DNA of 64,000 nucleotides from positions 55,465 through 119,464 of the forward strand of contig NZ_LDJG01000014.1 in assembly GCF_001431425.1 (NCBI RefSeq). The letters run 5' to 3'. This document shows positions 19,361 to 30,472 of the stretch, in pieces. How positions within the stretch are numbered: the first letter of the stretch is position 1; every line of letters begins with the position of its first letter. The DNA comes from Stenotrophomonas nitritireducens (GTDB lineage: Bacteria > Pseudomonadota > Gammaproteobacteria > Xanthomonadales > Xanthomonadaceae). A program made the translations under genes and the position numbers. The notes under the pieces are model-generated. The model was not told where the DNA came from. It did no database searches and worked only from the letters and a program-made list of their open reading frames with translations.

Positions 19361-20793
19361 TCCGCCGCCTCCACGACACCACCGACCTGGTCCGTGCGTT
19401 CCCGCGCGTGCACTTCGTCGGCATCGGCGGCACCGGCATGAGCGGCATCGCCGAAGTGATGCTGACCCTCGGCTATGAAGTCTCCGGTTCGGACAACGCC
19501 GACAACGCCGCCACCCGCCGCCTGGCGCGGCTGGGCGCGCGGGTGATGCGCGGGCACTCGGCCGCCAACGTGCTCGGCACCGACTGCGTGGTGGTGTCCA
19601 GCGCGATCCGCGAGGACAACCCCGAACTGATGGAGGCGCGCAGCCAGCGCATCCCGATCATGCCGCGCGCGGCGATGCTGGCCGAGCTGATGCGCTTCCG
19701 CCGCGGCATCGCCGTGGCCGGCACGCACGGCAAGACCACCACCACCTCGCTGACCGCCGCGGTGCTCAGCGAAGGCGGCCTGGACCCGACCTTCGTGATC
19801 GGCGGGCAGCTGCTGGCCGCCGGCGCCAACGCCAAACTGGGCGGCGGACAATGGCTGGTGGCCGAGGCCGATGAGAGCGACGGCAGCTTCCTGCGCCTGA
19901 ACCCGCTGGTGGCGGTGATCACCAACATCGATGCCGACCACCTGGAAAACTACGGCAACGACTTCGCGCGCGTGCAGGCCGCATTCGCCGAGTTCCTGCA
20001 GCGCCTGCCGTTCTACGGGCTGGCGGTGCTGTGCATCGACGACCCGGAAGTGGCCGCGCTGGCCACGCAGACGCCGCGCCATGTCATGACCTACGGCATG
20101 AGCGGCCACGCCGACGTGCGTGCCGAGGACGTGGAGCAGGACGGCGCGCGCATGCGCTTCACCCTGCGCCTGCCGGAGGGCAGCAGCGTGCCGGTGACGC
20201 TGGCGCTGCCGGGCCGCCACAACGTACTCAACGCGCTCGCCGCCGCCGCCATTGGCTGGCAGCTGGGCGTGGCGCCGGAAACGATCGCCGCCGCGCTGGA
20301 AAAATTCGAAGGCGTGGGTCGCCGCTTCAACGACCTGGGCGTGGTCACCACCGCCAAGGGCGCGAAGGTGCGGCTCATCGACGACTACGGCCACCACCCG
20401 CGCGAACTGGCCGCGGTGTTCGCCGCCGCCCGCGGCGGCTGGCCGGCACAGCGCCTGGTGGTGGCGTTCCAGCCGCACCGCTACAGCCGCACACGCGACC
20501 AGTTCGATGCATTCGCCGCGGTGCTGTCCGAAGTGGACGCGCTGGTGCTCAGCGAGGTGTACCCGGCCGGCGAGGCACCGATTCCCGGCGCCGACTCGAA
20601 GTCGCTGGCCCGCGCCATCCGCGCGCGCGGCCGCAGCGAGCCGGTCGTGGTCGGCCACGCCCATGACCTGGTGTCGGTACTGCCGGACGTGCTGCGCGAC
20701 GGCGACCTGCTGCTGATGATGGGCGCTGGCGACATCGGCCACGTCGCCCAGCAGATCGCCACCGGCGGTTTCCAGGGGGCGCAGGACGAATGA
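19357..20793 (+). CDS. murC: UDP-MurNAc:L-alanine ligase
   Basis: A 478-residue Mur ligase that adds L-Ala to UDP-MurNAc. The N-terminal UDP-binding loop H-F-V-G-I-G-G-T-G-M-S-G-I-A-E is at about residues 18-32, the P-loop V-A-G-T-H-G-K-T-T-T-T-S near 122-133, E-A-D-E-S-D-G-S-F near 170 and D-D-Y-G-H-H-P in the C-terminal domain. The ATG at 19357 has a GGAGG site and gives the standard N-terminus. The stop is part of an ATGA that opens a 35-codon mini-ORF; no ddl gene follows, although ddl is often found here. Confidence 0.97.
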   Translation: MIRRLHDTTDLVRAFPRVHFVGIGGTGMSGIAEVMLTLGYEVSGSDNADNAATRRLARLGARVMRGHSAANVLGTDCVVVSSAIREDNPELMEARSQRIPIMPRAAMLAELMRFRRGIAVAGTHGKTTTTSLTAAVLSEGGLDPTFVIGGQLLAAGANAKLGGGQWLVAEADESDGSFLRLNPLVAVITNIDADHLENYGNDFARVQAAFAEFLQRLPFYGLAVLCIDDPEVAALATQTPRHVMTYGMSGHADVRAEDVEQDGARMRFTLRLPEGSSVPVTLALPGRHNVLNALAAAAIGWQLGVAPETIAAALEKFEGVGRRFNDLGVVTTAKGAKVRLIDDYGHHPRELAAVFAAARGGWPAQRLVVAFQPHRYSRTRDQFDAFAAVLSEVDALVLSEVYPAGEAPIPGADSKSLARAIRARGRSEPVVVGHAHDLVSVLPDVLRDGDLLLMMGAGDIGHVAQQIATGGFQGAQDE

Positions 20794-20897
20794 AGGCCTG
20801 GCTGCTCCCGCTGATGCGCACCCCGATCATGGCCGTTGCCGGCCGTGGCGCGGCGCCGTCGTGCGGAAACGCGCGGGCGCAGGGGAGGCGCGCATGA
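20790..20897 (+). CDS. Mini-ORF bridging murC and ftsQ (35 codons)
   Basis: Third case of the same design: ATG overlapping the murC stop (ATGA) and TGA overlapping the ftsQ start (ATGA), filling a 100-base gap. The predicted peptide has a hydrophobic first half (Lys-Ala-Trp-Leu-Leu-Pro-Leu) and a basic, Arg/Ala-rich second half. A GGGGAGG ribosome-binding site for ftsQ lies in its last codons. The position is where ddl stands in many dcw clusters, so the frame could also be the scar of a lost ddl; I see no residual ddl motif. Confidence 0.33.
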   Translation: MKAWLLPLMRTPIMAVAGRGAAPSCGNARAQGRRA

Positions 20898-21622
20898 GCG
20901 CGGTGCTGCGGATCCTCGCCTGGCTGCTGGCCATCGCCCTGGTGGCGCTGCCGGTGGTGGCCGTGCTCAACGGCTGGGTCGGTGCCGAGCGCTGGCCGCT
21001 GGCCAAGCTGCGCGTGCACGGCGAGTTCAAGCGCGTGCCCGGCGAAGAGCTGCAGAAGGCGTTGCTGCCGTATGCGCGCGCCGGCTACTTCGCGGTGAAG
21101 CTGCAGGACGCGCAGCACGCGGTGGAGCAGCTGCCGTGGGTGGAGAGCGCGCAGGTGCGCAAGCAGTGGCCGGACGTGCTGGAAGTCAGCATCGTCGAGC
21201 ACAAGCCGTTCGCGCGCTGGGGCAAGGACCGGCTGCTGTCCGAGCAGGGCCGCCTGTTCGCCACCCCGCACGGGCTGGAGAACGCGCCGCTGCCGGAACT
21301 CGATGGCCCGGACAGCAAGACCGCCGAAGTGGTCGAGCTCTACAACGAATCGCGCGCGCTGTTCGCGCCGGCCGGCGTGGACGTGCGCGCGCTGGCGATG
21401 GACGCGCGCGGCAGCTGGTCGCTGGCGCTGGACAACGGTACCGAGGTCATCGTCGGCCGCGACGATGCGCGCTCGCGGCTGGGCCGCTTCGTGCGCGTGC
21501 TGCCGCAGCTCACCCGCACCCAGGTGCCGATCGTGCGCGCCGATCTCCGCTATACCAATGGTTTCACGCTGAGCTGGGGAACCCCGCCGCCGGCAGCAAA
21601 GCAGACGCAGGACAGGACATGA
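20894..21622 (+). CDS. ftsQ: Cell division protein FtsQ
   Basis: A 242-residue bitopic protein: short cytoplasmic N-terminus, membrane helix at about residues 7-26, a POTRA domain starting near W-P-L-A-K-L-R-V-H-G and a beta domain containing L-P-W-V-E-S-A-Q-V-R-K-Q-W-P, the conserved FtsQ/DivIB segment. It scaffolds FtsL and FtsB in the divisome. The C-terminus is a Pro/Ala/Gln-rich tail. The start has a strong GGGGAGG site and overlaps the mini-ORF; the stop overlaps ftsA by ATGA. Confidence 0.95.
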   Translation: MSAVLRILAWLLAIALVALPVVAVLNGWVGAERWPLAKLRVHGEFKRVPGEELQKALLPYARAGYFAVKLQDAQHAVEQLPWVESAQVRKQWPDVLEVSIVEHKPFARWGKDRLLSEQGRLFATPHGLENAPLPELDGPDSKTAEVVELYNESRALFAPAGVDVRALAMDARGSWSLALDNGTEVIVGRDDARSRLGRFVRVLPQLTRTQVPIVRADLRYTNGFTLSWGTPPPAAKQTQDRT

Positions 21623-22854
21623 ATCGCAAGGGTGACAAATCGCTGATCGTCGGCCTCGACATCGGCACCTCCAAGGTGGTGGCGCTGGTGGGCGAGTATT
21701 CGCCGGGCAGCCCGATCGAGGTGATCGGCATCGGCTCGCACGAATCGCGCGGGCTCAAGCGCGGCGTGGTGGTGGACATCGAATCGACGGTGCAGTCGAT
21801 CCAGCGCGCCATCGAGGAAGCCGAATTGATGGCCGGCTGCGAGATCCGCTCGGTCTACGCCTCCATCTCCGGCAACCATGTGCAGTGCCGCAACTCGCAG
21901 GGCATCACCCCGATCCGCGAGGGCGAGGTGACCTGGGGCGACCTGGACCGCGTGCTGGAAGCGGCCAAGGCGGTGGCGATCCCGGCCGACCAGAAGATCC
22001 TGCACGCGATCCCGCGCGAGTACGTGCTGGACGATTCGCAGGAAGGCATCCGCAACCCGGTCGGCATGACCGGCGTGCGCCTGGAGGTGCATGCGCACCT
22101 GGTGGTGTGCGCGCAGTCGGCGGCGGCCAACATCAGCAAGTGCGTGCAGCGCTGCGGCCTGCAGGTGGACGACCTGGTGCTGTCCTCGCTGGCCTCCTCG
22201 GTGGCGGTGTTGACCGCCGACGAGCGCGAGCTGGGCGTGGTGATGGTGGACATCGGCGCCGGCACCACCGACATCGCGGTGTTCGTGCAGGGTGCGATCT
22301 GCCATACCGCCTCGCTGCCGATCGCCGGCGACCATGTCACCAACGACATCGCGCACATGCTGCGCACGCCGACCCCGGAAGCCGAGCAGATCAAGGTGCG
22401 CTACGCCTGCGCGCTGGCGCAGCTGGCCACCGCCGAGGAAAGCATCCAGGTGCCGTCGGTCGGCGACCGGCCGCCGCGGCGCATGCCGCGCGCCTCGCTG
22501 GCGCAGGCGGTGCAGGGCCGCTACGAGGAGATCTTCGAGATGGTGCAGGCCGAACTGCGCCGCTCGGGCTTCGAGGAGATGGTGCGCGCCGGCATGGTGC
22601 TCACCGGCGGCGCCTCGAAGATGGAAGGCGTGGTCGAGCTGGCCGAGGAAATGCTGCAGATGCCGGTGCGCGTGGGCATCCCGCAGCACGTCACCGGCCT
22701 GGGCGAAGTGGTCGGCAATCCGGTGCATGCCACCGGCGTCGGCCTGCTGCTGATGGGCAGCCAGATCGAGCACCCGCGGCGTCCGTCGCTGCCCACCGGG
22801 CGCGCCGGCACGCTGTTCAACAAATTGAAGAACTGGTTCCGCGGCGAGTTCTGA
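21619..22854 (+). CDS. ftsA: Cell division protein FtsA
   Basis: A 411-residue actin-fold ATPase that tethers FtsZ to the membrane. Phosphate 1 loop G-L-D-I-G-T-S-K-V at about residues 12-20, [11 protein letters not shown] in phosphate 2, and [10 protein letters not shown] in the adenosine motif. The C-terminal [11 protein letters not shown] is the amphipathic membrane-targeting helix. The true ATG is at 21619, coupled to ftsQ; a much longer open frame upstream is the shadow of ftsQ. Unlike every earlier junction, the stop codon (TTCTGA) is not part of an ATGA. Confidence 0.97.
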   Translation: MNRKGDKSLIVGLDIGTSKVVALVGEYSPGSPIEVIGIGSHESRGLKRGVVVDIESTVQSIQRAIEEAELMAGCEIRSVYASISGNHVQCRNSQGITPIREGEVTWGDLDRVLEAAKAVAIPADQKILHAIPREYVLDDSQEGIRNPVGMTGVRLEVHAHLVVCAQSAAANISKCVQRCGLQVDDLVLSSLASSVAVLTADERELGVVMVDIGAGTTDIAVFVQGAICHTASLPIAGDHVTNDIAHMLRTPTPEAEQIKVRYACALAQLATAEESIQVPSVGDRPPRRMPRASLAQAVQGRYEEIFEMVQAELRRSGFEEMVRAGMVLTGGASKMEGVVELAEEMLQMPVRVGIPQHVTGLGEVVGNPVHATGVGLLLMGSQIEHPRRPSLPTGRAGTLFNKLKNWFRGEF

Positions 22855-23026
22855 CGCGGGGCGGGCGGTAACGCCGGCCCCGGCCGGCGGATTGAAGCAG
22901 AGCGGTACCTCCCGAGTGGCGCAGGCCACGAAGGAATTCCAACGACAACTGCCGCAACGGCGGCGCGGTACGGCAAGGGCAGGATGCCCGCGCGGCCACG
23001 CCACTGGAAGCGGTTATAACGAGGAC

Positions 23027-24262
23027 ATGGACATGGCACATTTCGAACTGATCGAGAAGATGGCACCCAACGCGGTGATCAAGGTGGTGGGCGTGGGCGG
23101 CGGCGGCGGCAACGCCGTGGCGCACATGGTCAACTCCAGCGTGGACGGCGTGGAATTCATCACCGCCAACACCGATTCGCAGGCGATCAAGAACTGCGGC
23201 GCCAAGCTGCAGCTGCAGCTCGGCACCAACGTCACCAAGGGCCTGGGCGCCGGCGCCAACCCGGAAGTCGGCCGCCAGGCCGCGCTGGAAGACCGCGAGC
23301 GCATCATGGACGCCCTGCAGGGCGCGGACATGGTGTTCATCACCGCCGGCATGGGTGGCGGCACCGGCACCGGCGCCGCGCCGGTGGTGGCGCAGCTGGC
23401 CAAGGAAATGGGCATCCTGACCGTGGCCGTGGTCACCAAGCCGTTCCCGTTCGAAGGCCGCCGCCGCATGCAGGTGGCGCTGAAGGGCATCGAGGAACTG
23501 AGCCAGCATGTCGACTCGCTGATCACCATCCCCAACGAGAAGCTGATCACCGTGCTCGGCCGCAACGCCACCATGGTGCAGGCGTTCCGCGCCGCCAACG
23601 ACGTGCTGCAGGGCGCGGTGCAGGGCATCGCCGACCTGATCGTGCGCCCGGGCCTGATCAACGTCGACTTCGCCGACGTGCGTACCGTGATGTCGGAAAT
23701 GGGCCTGGCGATGATGGGCACCGGCACCGCCCGCGGCGACGACCGCGCCCAGGCCGCCGCCGAGGCCGCCATCCAGAACCCGCTGCTGGACGACGTGAAC
23801 CTGGCCGGCGCCAACGGCATCCTGGTCAACATCACCGCCGGCCCGGACTTCACCATGAGCGAGTTCGACGAGATCGGCCGCACCATCGACGGCTTCGCCT
23901 CGGAAGACGCCACCGTGGTGGTCGGCACCGTGCTCGACCCGGACATGCAGGACGAAGTGCGCGTGACCGTGGTCGCCACCGGCCTGAACCGCGTCGCCGC
24001 CAAGACCGCGCAGCGGCCGGGCGAGCGCGCGCCGATCAAGCTGGTGCGCAACGCCACCACCGGGCAGGCCGAGTTCGGCGGCGACTACGAGAGCCCGGCC
24101 GACGCCGTGGCCAAGGCCGTCGGTAGCTCGCTGGGCATGGGCCTGCGCCGTCCGAGTTCGGACACCGTGGCCGCGCCGGCCCCGGCTGCCACGCCGGCCG
24201 CCGCGGAACTGCCGAGCGACTACCTGGATATTCCTGCCTTCCTGCGTCGCCAGGCCGACTGA
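23027..24262 (+). CDS. ftsZ: Cell division GTPase FtsZ
   Basis: A 411-residue tubulin homologue forming the Z-ring. The GTP-binding signature [12 protein letters not shown] is near residues 106-117, and the T7 loop N-V-D-F-A-D-V in the middle provides the catalytic Asp. The C-terminal [11 protein letters not shown] is the conserved peptide that binds FtsA and ZipA, after an Ala/Pro-rich linker. ATG at 23027 has a GAGGA site; the next ATG two codons on is possible. The 172 bases before it hold no coupling ORF, so ftsZ probably has its own translation start and perhaps its own promoter. Confidence 0.98.
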   Translation: MDMAHFELIEKMAPNAVIKVVGVGGGGGNAVAHMVNSSVDGVEFITANTDSQAIKNCGAKLQLQLGTNVTKGLGAGANPEVGRQAALEDRERIMDALQGADMVFITAGMGGGTGTGAAPVVAQLAKEMGILTVAVVTKPFPFEGRRRMQVALKGIEELSQHVDSLITIPNEKLITVLGRNATMVQAFRAANDVLQGAVQGIADLIVRPGLINVDFADVRTVMSEMGLAMMGTGTARGDDRAQAAAEAAIQNPLLDDVNLAGANGILVNITAGPDFTMSEFDEIGRTIDGFASEDATVVVGTVLDPDMQDEVRVTVVATGLNRVAAKTAQRPGERAPIKLVRNATTGQAEFGGDYESPADAVAKAVGSSLGMGLRRPSSDTVAAPAPAATPAAAELPSDYLDIPAFLRRQAD

Positions 24263-24393
24263 ACTGCCGGCCGCCGTTGCGCCGTGCGCCCCGGGTGGGA
24301 CGTGGCGGTGGGCGGTGTGCCGGAAGGGTCGTGAGTTGCAGGCGCCGGGGTTGTCCTCCCCGGTGGCGGCATCCATGTCCTTGTTGCCGGGCC

Positions 24394-24416
24394 AGGATCG
24401 GCCCGGCAGCAGCTTC
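24394..24416. terminator. Hairpin between ftsZ and lpxC
   Basis: TGCCGGGCC and GGCCCGGCA can form a nine-base stem with a short loop in the 265-base ftsZ-lpxC gap. There is no T-run, so it may slow or process the transcript rather than end it. A second weaker hairpin, with CCTCC and GGAGG arms, follows near 24420-24435. No gene is seen in the gap. Confidence 0.4.
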
Positions 24417-24527
24417 GCCTCCCCGGAGGAGGCGGGGCGGCAGCGTGCCAGGGCGGGATGTTGATGCGTGTTATTCTTGTTTGGCTATGGCCGCGCTCCG
24501 GGCGGGCCCCTCCAGAACCTACTTTCG

Positions 24528-25439
24528 ATGATCCAGCAGCGCACTCTCAAGAACACGATCCGCGCCACCGGCGTCGGCCTGCACAGCGGCGACAAGGTCT
24601 ACATGACCCTGCGCCCGGCCCCGGTCGACCATGGCATCGTGTTCCGCCGCGTGGACCTGGACCCGGTGGTGGAAGTGCCGGCGCGTGCCGATCTGGTCAC
24701 CGAAGTGACCCTGTGCACCGGCCTGACCTGCGAAGGCGCCAAGATCCAGACCGTCGAACACCTGATGTCGGCCATGGCCGGCCTGGGCGTGGACAACGCC
24801 ATCGTCGAGCTGTCCTCGGCCGAGCTGCCGATCATGGACGGTTCCTCTGGCCCGTTCGTGTTCCTGCTGCAGTCGGCGGGCATCGCCGAGCAGCCCGCGC
24901 CCAAGCGTTTCCTGCGCATCCTCAAGACGGTGGAAGTGCGCGACGGCGACAAGATCGCCCGCTTCGAGCCGCATGAGGGTTACCGGCTGGGCTTCACCAT
25001 CCAGTTCGACCATCCGATGATCCCGGCCAGGCAGTCGCGGGTGGAGATCGACTTCTCCACCGCCGCCTACATCAAGGAAATCTCCCGCGCGCGCACCTTC
25101 GGCTTCATGCGCGACCTGGAGTACATGCGCGAGCGCAACCTGGGCCTGGGCGGTTCGATGGACAACGCCATCGTGCTGGACGAGTTCCGCGTGCTCAACG
25201 ACGACGGCCTGCGCTACGCCGACGAGTTCGTGCGCCACAAGATCCTCGACGCCATCGGCGACCTGTACCTGGCCGGCGGCCCGGTGCTCGGTGCCTACGA
25301 GGGCTACAAATCCGGCCACGCGCTCAACAACAAGCTGGTCCGCGCGCTGCTGGCCGACGCCAGCGCCTGGGAGTGGGCGAGCTTCGATTCGCCGGCCGCG
25401 GCCGACCCGGTCGTGTATGGCGCGGTCGCCTACGCCTGA
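24528..25439 (+). CDS. lpxC: UDP-3-O-acyl-GlcNAc deacetylase
   Basis: A 303-residue zinc enzyme catalysing the committed step of lipid A synthesis. Zinc-ligand motifs are in place: [11 protein letters not shown] near residue 79 and [14 protein letters not shown] near 237 (the H-x-x-x-D pair); the active-site loop [12 protein letters not shown] lies between. ATG at 24528 gives the standard M-I-Q-Q-R-T-L-K-N start, and the in-frame upstream extension is not conserved. Position after ftsZ is the usual end of the dcw cluster. Confidence 0.98.
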   Translation: MIQQRTLKNTIRATGVGLHSGDKVYMTLRPAPVDHGIVFRRVDLDPVVEVPARADLVTEVTLCTGLTCEGAKIQTVEHLMSAMAGLGVDNAIVELSSAELPIMDGSSGPFVFLLQSAGIAEQPAPKRFLRILKTVEVRDGDKIARFEPHEGYRLGFTIQFDHPMIPARQSRVEIDFSTAAYIKEISRARTFGFMRDLEYMRERNLGLGGSMDNAIVLDEFRVLNDDGLRYADEFVRHKILDAIGDLYLAGGPVLGAYEGYKSGHALNNKLVRALLADASAWEWASFDSPAAADPVVYGAVAYA

Positions 25440-25619
25440 ATGGGTGTCGTCCGGCGGGGCGTGCAGGTTTTGTGAATCCAGACGCGATTCCAGCCTGAAT
25501 TTAACCAATAATTAACAAAACACTAACTCCTGCACAGCAAGTCGCGGCTAGGATTCCTGCCGGCTTGGTGCTGGAGTCCTTCGGGATGTCCAGATGCGGC
25601 GGAGGATCTCCATCCGCAT

Positions 25620-26057
25620 TCAGGAACGGGTGCCCTTTACATCCGCCAGGCAAGCCAGGGCGTCGCGCAGGCCTTTGTGCGTGGCGGCCGTTACTGCGTG
25701 AGTGCTGCGCTGGTCGTTGCGCACCGGGGAGGGTGCAGGCGCGGTTGCAGTCTTGACGGTCACCCGGGTGGCCTTCAGCCCGATGGATCGGGCCGCGTCG
25801 AGCAGCTGGTCCTCGGCAAGCCTGACCTTGGCGTGCCAGACCGGCGATTCGACGAGAAAAACGAGGTGTTCGCCGTCCACATTGGCCAACCGGCAACGGT
25901 TGCCCAGCGCAGGCGGCAGATGGGGGCGCAACTGCCGGTCCAGCGCGTCGAGCCACAGGGCTCGCCGCAACGGGTTTCCCGCTTTGTCCGCCATGACCGC
26001 TTCCAGCGCCTGTTTCGGCGCGGTGCGGGAACGAACGCTGGATTTCGGCTCAGACAT
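25620..26057 (-). CDS. dciA: DciA-type (DUF721) replicative helicase loader
   Basis: A 145-residue DUF721 protein lying between lpxC and secA on the opposite strand, the usual place for dciA in gammaproteobacteria. The N-terminal part carries the DUF721 domain (L-D-A-L-D-R-Q-L-R-P-H-L-P, then V-D-G-E-H-L-V-F-L-V-E-S-P-V-W), a KH-like fold; the C-terminal part is basic and probably disordered. DciA is the ancestral loader of DnaB helicase in bacteria lacking DnaC. Its start is only 12 bases from that of the divergent M23 gene, so each promoter must overlap the other gene. Confidence 0.87.
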   Translation of the reverse strand: MSEPKSSVRSRTAPKQALEAVMADKAGNPLRRALWLDALDRQLRPHLPPALGNRCRLANVDGEHLVFLVESPVWHAKVRLAEDQLLDAARSIGLKATRVTVKTATAPAPSPVRNDQRSTHAVTAATHKGLRDALACLADVKGTRS

Positions 26058-26069
26058 AAGAATTCTTCG

Positions 26070-27020
26070 ATGGCATTCAAAAAGATCGTAATCAAAACAC
26101 GGGGGCAGCAGGCGAAAACGCCATTGGCACGCCTGCAGGTTTTTTTCGAGGATAGGCCAAAGGCACTGCTCGGCACCGTGATGGCGCTGGGCTGCCTGGT
26201 CGGCGCGGGGCTCACCCTGGGCACCGGCGCGGCGGGCGACTCGGCGCTGCGCGCCAAGGTCGAGCGCCAGGAGCGGGAGCTGGCCAAGGTGCAGGCCGAC
26301 GCGCAGACCCAGGTCAACGCGCTGGCGGCGCGGCTGGGCGAGCTGCAGGCCCAGGCCACCCGCCTGAACGCGCTGGGCGAGCGCCTGACCCAGATGGGCA
26401 AGCTCGAGGACGGCGAGTTCGATTTCAACGAGACGCCCGGCCTGGGCGACGGCGATGCCGGCCCGGCCCAGGATATCCCGCTGAGCGCGGTCAACAGCGA
26501 CTTACAGGTGCTGGAGCAGCGCTTCGCTGCTTCGGGCCGCCAGCTGTCGGTGCTCGAATCGCTGCTGTTCGACCACCAGCTGGAGCAGAACGCCGTGCCC
26601 TCGCGCATGCCGATCCGCAACAGCTACGTGACCTCCGGTTTCGGCACCCGCGCCGATCCGTTCGGCCGCGGCGCCGCCACCCACAAGGGCATGGACTTCC
26701 ACGCCCGCGTCGGCGACCCGGTGATGGCCGTGGCCGAGGGCGTGGTCAGCTTCTCCGGGGTCAAGGGCGGCTACGGCAACGTGGTCGAGGTCGACCACGG
26801 CAACGGCTACAAGACCCTGTACGCGCACAACTCGCGCCTGAGCGTGCGCGAGGGCGACCTGGTGCGTATCGGCCAGGAAGTGGCCAAGGCCGGCTCCACC
26901 GGCCGTTCCACCGGCGCCCACGTGCACTTCGAGGTGTGGCAGGACGGCCGCGTGGTCAACCCGCGCAAGTTCCTCGGCGACGGCGGCAACACCCCGGTGG
27001 GCCGCGTCGGACGTGGCTGA
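26070..27020 (+). CDS. M23 family metallopeptidase, LytM domain, membrane anchored
   Basis: A 316-residue protein with a basic cytoplasmic start, one membrane helix (about residues 32-52), a coiled coil (residues 60-110, rich in Leu, Gln and Glu) and a C-terminal LytM domain. The zinc site is complete: T-H-K-G-M-D-F at about 206-212 and H-V-H-F-E near 289, with G-Y-G-N-V-V-E-V-D-H in the core. This suggests an active peptidoglycan endopeptidase rather than a degenerate activator. It lies between dciA and secA as in related bacteria. The ribosome-binding site is weak. Confidence 0.92.
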   Translation: MAFKKIVIKTRGQQAKTPLARLQVFFEDRPKALLGTVMALGCLVGAGLTLGTGAAGDSALRAKVERQERELAKVQADAQTQVNALAARLGELQAQATRLNALGERLTQMGKLEDGEFDFNETPGLGDGDAGPAQDIPLSAVNSDLQVLEQRFAASGRQLSVLESLLFDHQLEQNAVPSRMPIRNSYVTSGFGTRADPFGRGAATHKGMDFHARVGDPVMAVAEGVVSFSGVKGGYGNVVEVDHGNGYKTLYAHNSRLSVREGDLVRIGQEVAKAGSTGRSTGAHVHFEVWQDGRVVNPRKFLGDGGNTPVGRVGRG

Positions 27021-27085
27021 CGGCCGCGGACGGGCGCTTGAATCGCCAGGCGCCCGCCCCAAGCTACAATAGGCGTTGCCATCGA

Positions 27086-27112
27086 CAGGGCGCATTGCGC
27101 CCTGTTTCGTTT
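27086..27112 (+). terminator. Terminator-like hairpin in the secA leader
   Basis: CAGGGCGCA and TGCGCCCTG pair around one base (6-7 usable pairs with a larger loop), followed by TTTCGTTTG. A TACAAT box at 27065-27070 would start RNA upstream of it, so the hairpin could act either as terminator of the M23 transcript or as an attenuator in the secA leader. Confidence 0.5.
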
Positions 27113-27177
27113 GTGCCCGGCTGGTCCCGCTTGGGGTGGGGTCCGCGCACGGTATTCCATTCAAACCGGTTCCTTCA

Positions 27178-29889
<2,712 letters not shown>

Positions 29890-29906
29890 GTTGAGTTGAC
29901 CGTTGT

Positions 29907-29927
29907 GTAGCCCGCAAAGCGGGCTAC
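29907..29927. repeat. GTAG-headed hairpin (REP-like) after secA
   Basis: GTAGCCCGC and GCGGGCTAC form a perfect nine-base stem around AAA. The GTAG head is shared with the other palindromic repeats of the window at 46034, 52510, 61381 and 63600. Confidence 0.7.
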
Positions 29928-29929
29928 GC

Positions 29930-29958
29930 ACCCATGATCCGTGCAACGGATCATGGGT
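29930..29958. repeat. 13-bp perfect hairpin, third after secA
   Basis: ACCCATGATCCGT (29930-29942) and ACGGATCATGGGT (29946-29958) are exact complements around GCA. With the two hairpins before it, it forms a row of three perfect stems within 84 bases. The rest of the 583-base gap to the mutT/thiE gene holds one more repeat (29978) and one small hairpin near 30367-30386, GTGTGGGGC with GCCCCACAC; I see no gene in it. Confidence 0.75.
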
Positions 29959-29977
29959 ACACGATCTTTATCCCCGA

Positions 29978-30032
29978 TCCCCCGCGCCTTCGGCGCGCCC
30001 CCCTTGCCAAGGGGGGCTCCTCATCGGGTGGA
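29978..30032. repeat. Dispersed intergenic repeat, copy 2
   Basis: CCCCCGCGCC-TTCG-GCGCGC, a C-run and G-run hairpin with TTGCCAA between them, and a final CATCGGGTGG. The same modules in the same order are found downstream of rnpB at 6106-6180. Both sit at gene ends, so the family may be terminator-like or mobile. Confidence 0.55.
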
Positions 30033-30472
30033 TACCAGCAACGCCGGCCATTGGCCGCGGCACGCCATCGCTGCGCGCTGTCGCCCACGATGTGCGCCGC
30101 AAACTGCAGCCCTATCCTTCTTCTTCCCCGGCCCGGAGCAGCGCACGAGGCGTTCGGCTGGTCTGTGCGGCGATACCGTGCAAGCAGGCCGCCCTCCCGC
30201 AGCTTGACTCGCCGCACGCGGCTCGCCCTTCGAGCCGGCTTCGCTGTTCGCGCTTCGCGCAGTGGCGCGGCCCTGCTTCAGGGGATGTGTCTCCAGGCGC
30301 GATCCCGGCAGGGGCCGACTGTTGATCGGGCCCGTCGAGCGTCCCCGGGCTCACCGCATGACCGCAGGTGTGGGGCTTGCCCCACACGGGGCCTTCTCGA
30401 TGAACGTCCATGCCGGGAAAGCACGAATGCAAACGATTGCGCCTTCCCCCGGATTTTCGGCATTCTCGGCGC

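Noticed and set aside
24439..24527. Promoter for lpxC (TTGATG at 24461, TATTCT at 24472)
   Set aside because: The boxes cannot be paired at normal spacing; either may be chance, so no promoter is claimed.
29959..30472. A gene in the 0.5-kb gap after secA
   Set aside because: Open frames there have no start with a ribosome-binding site, weak codon bias and no recognisable motif; the gap is explained by repeats and hairpins.
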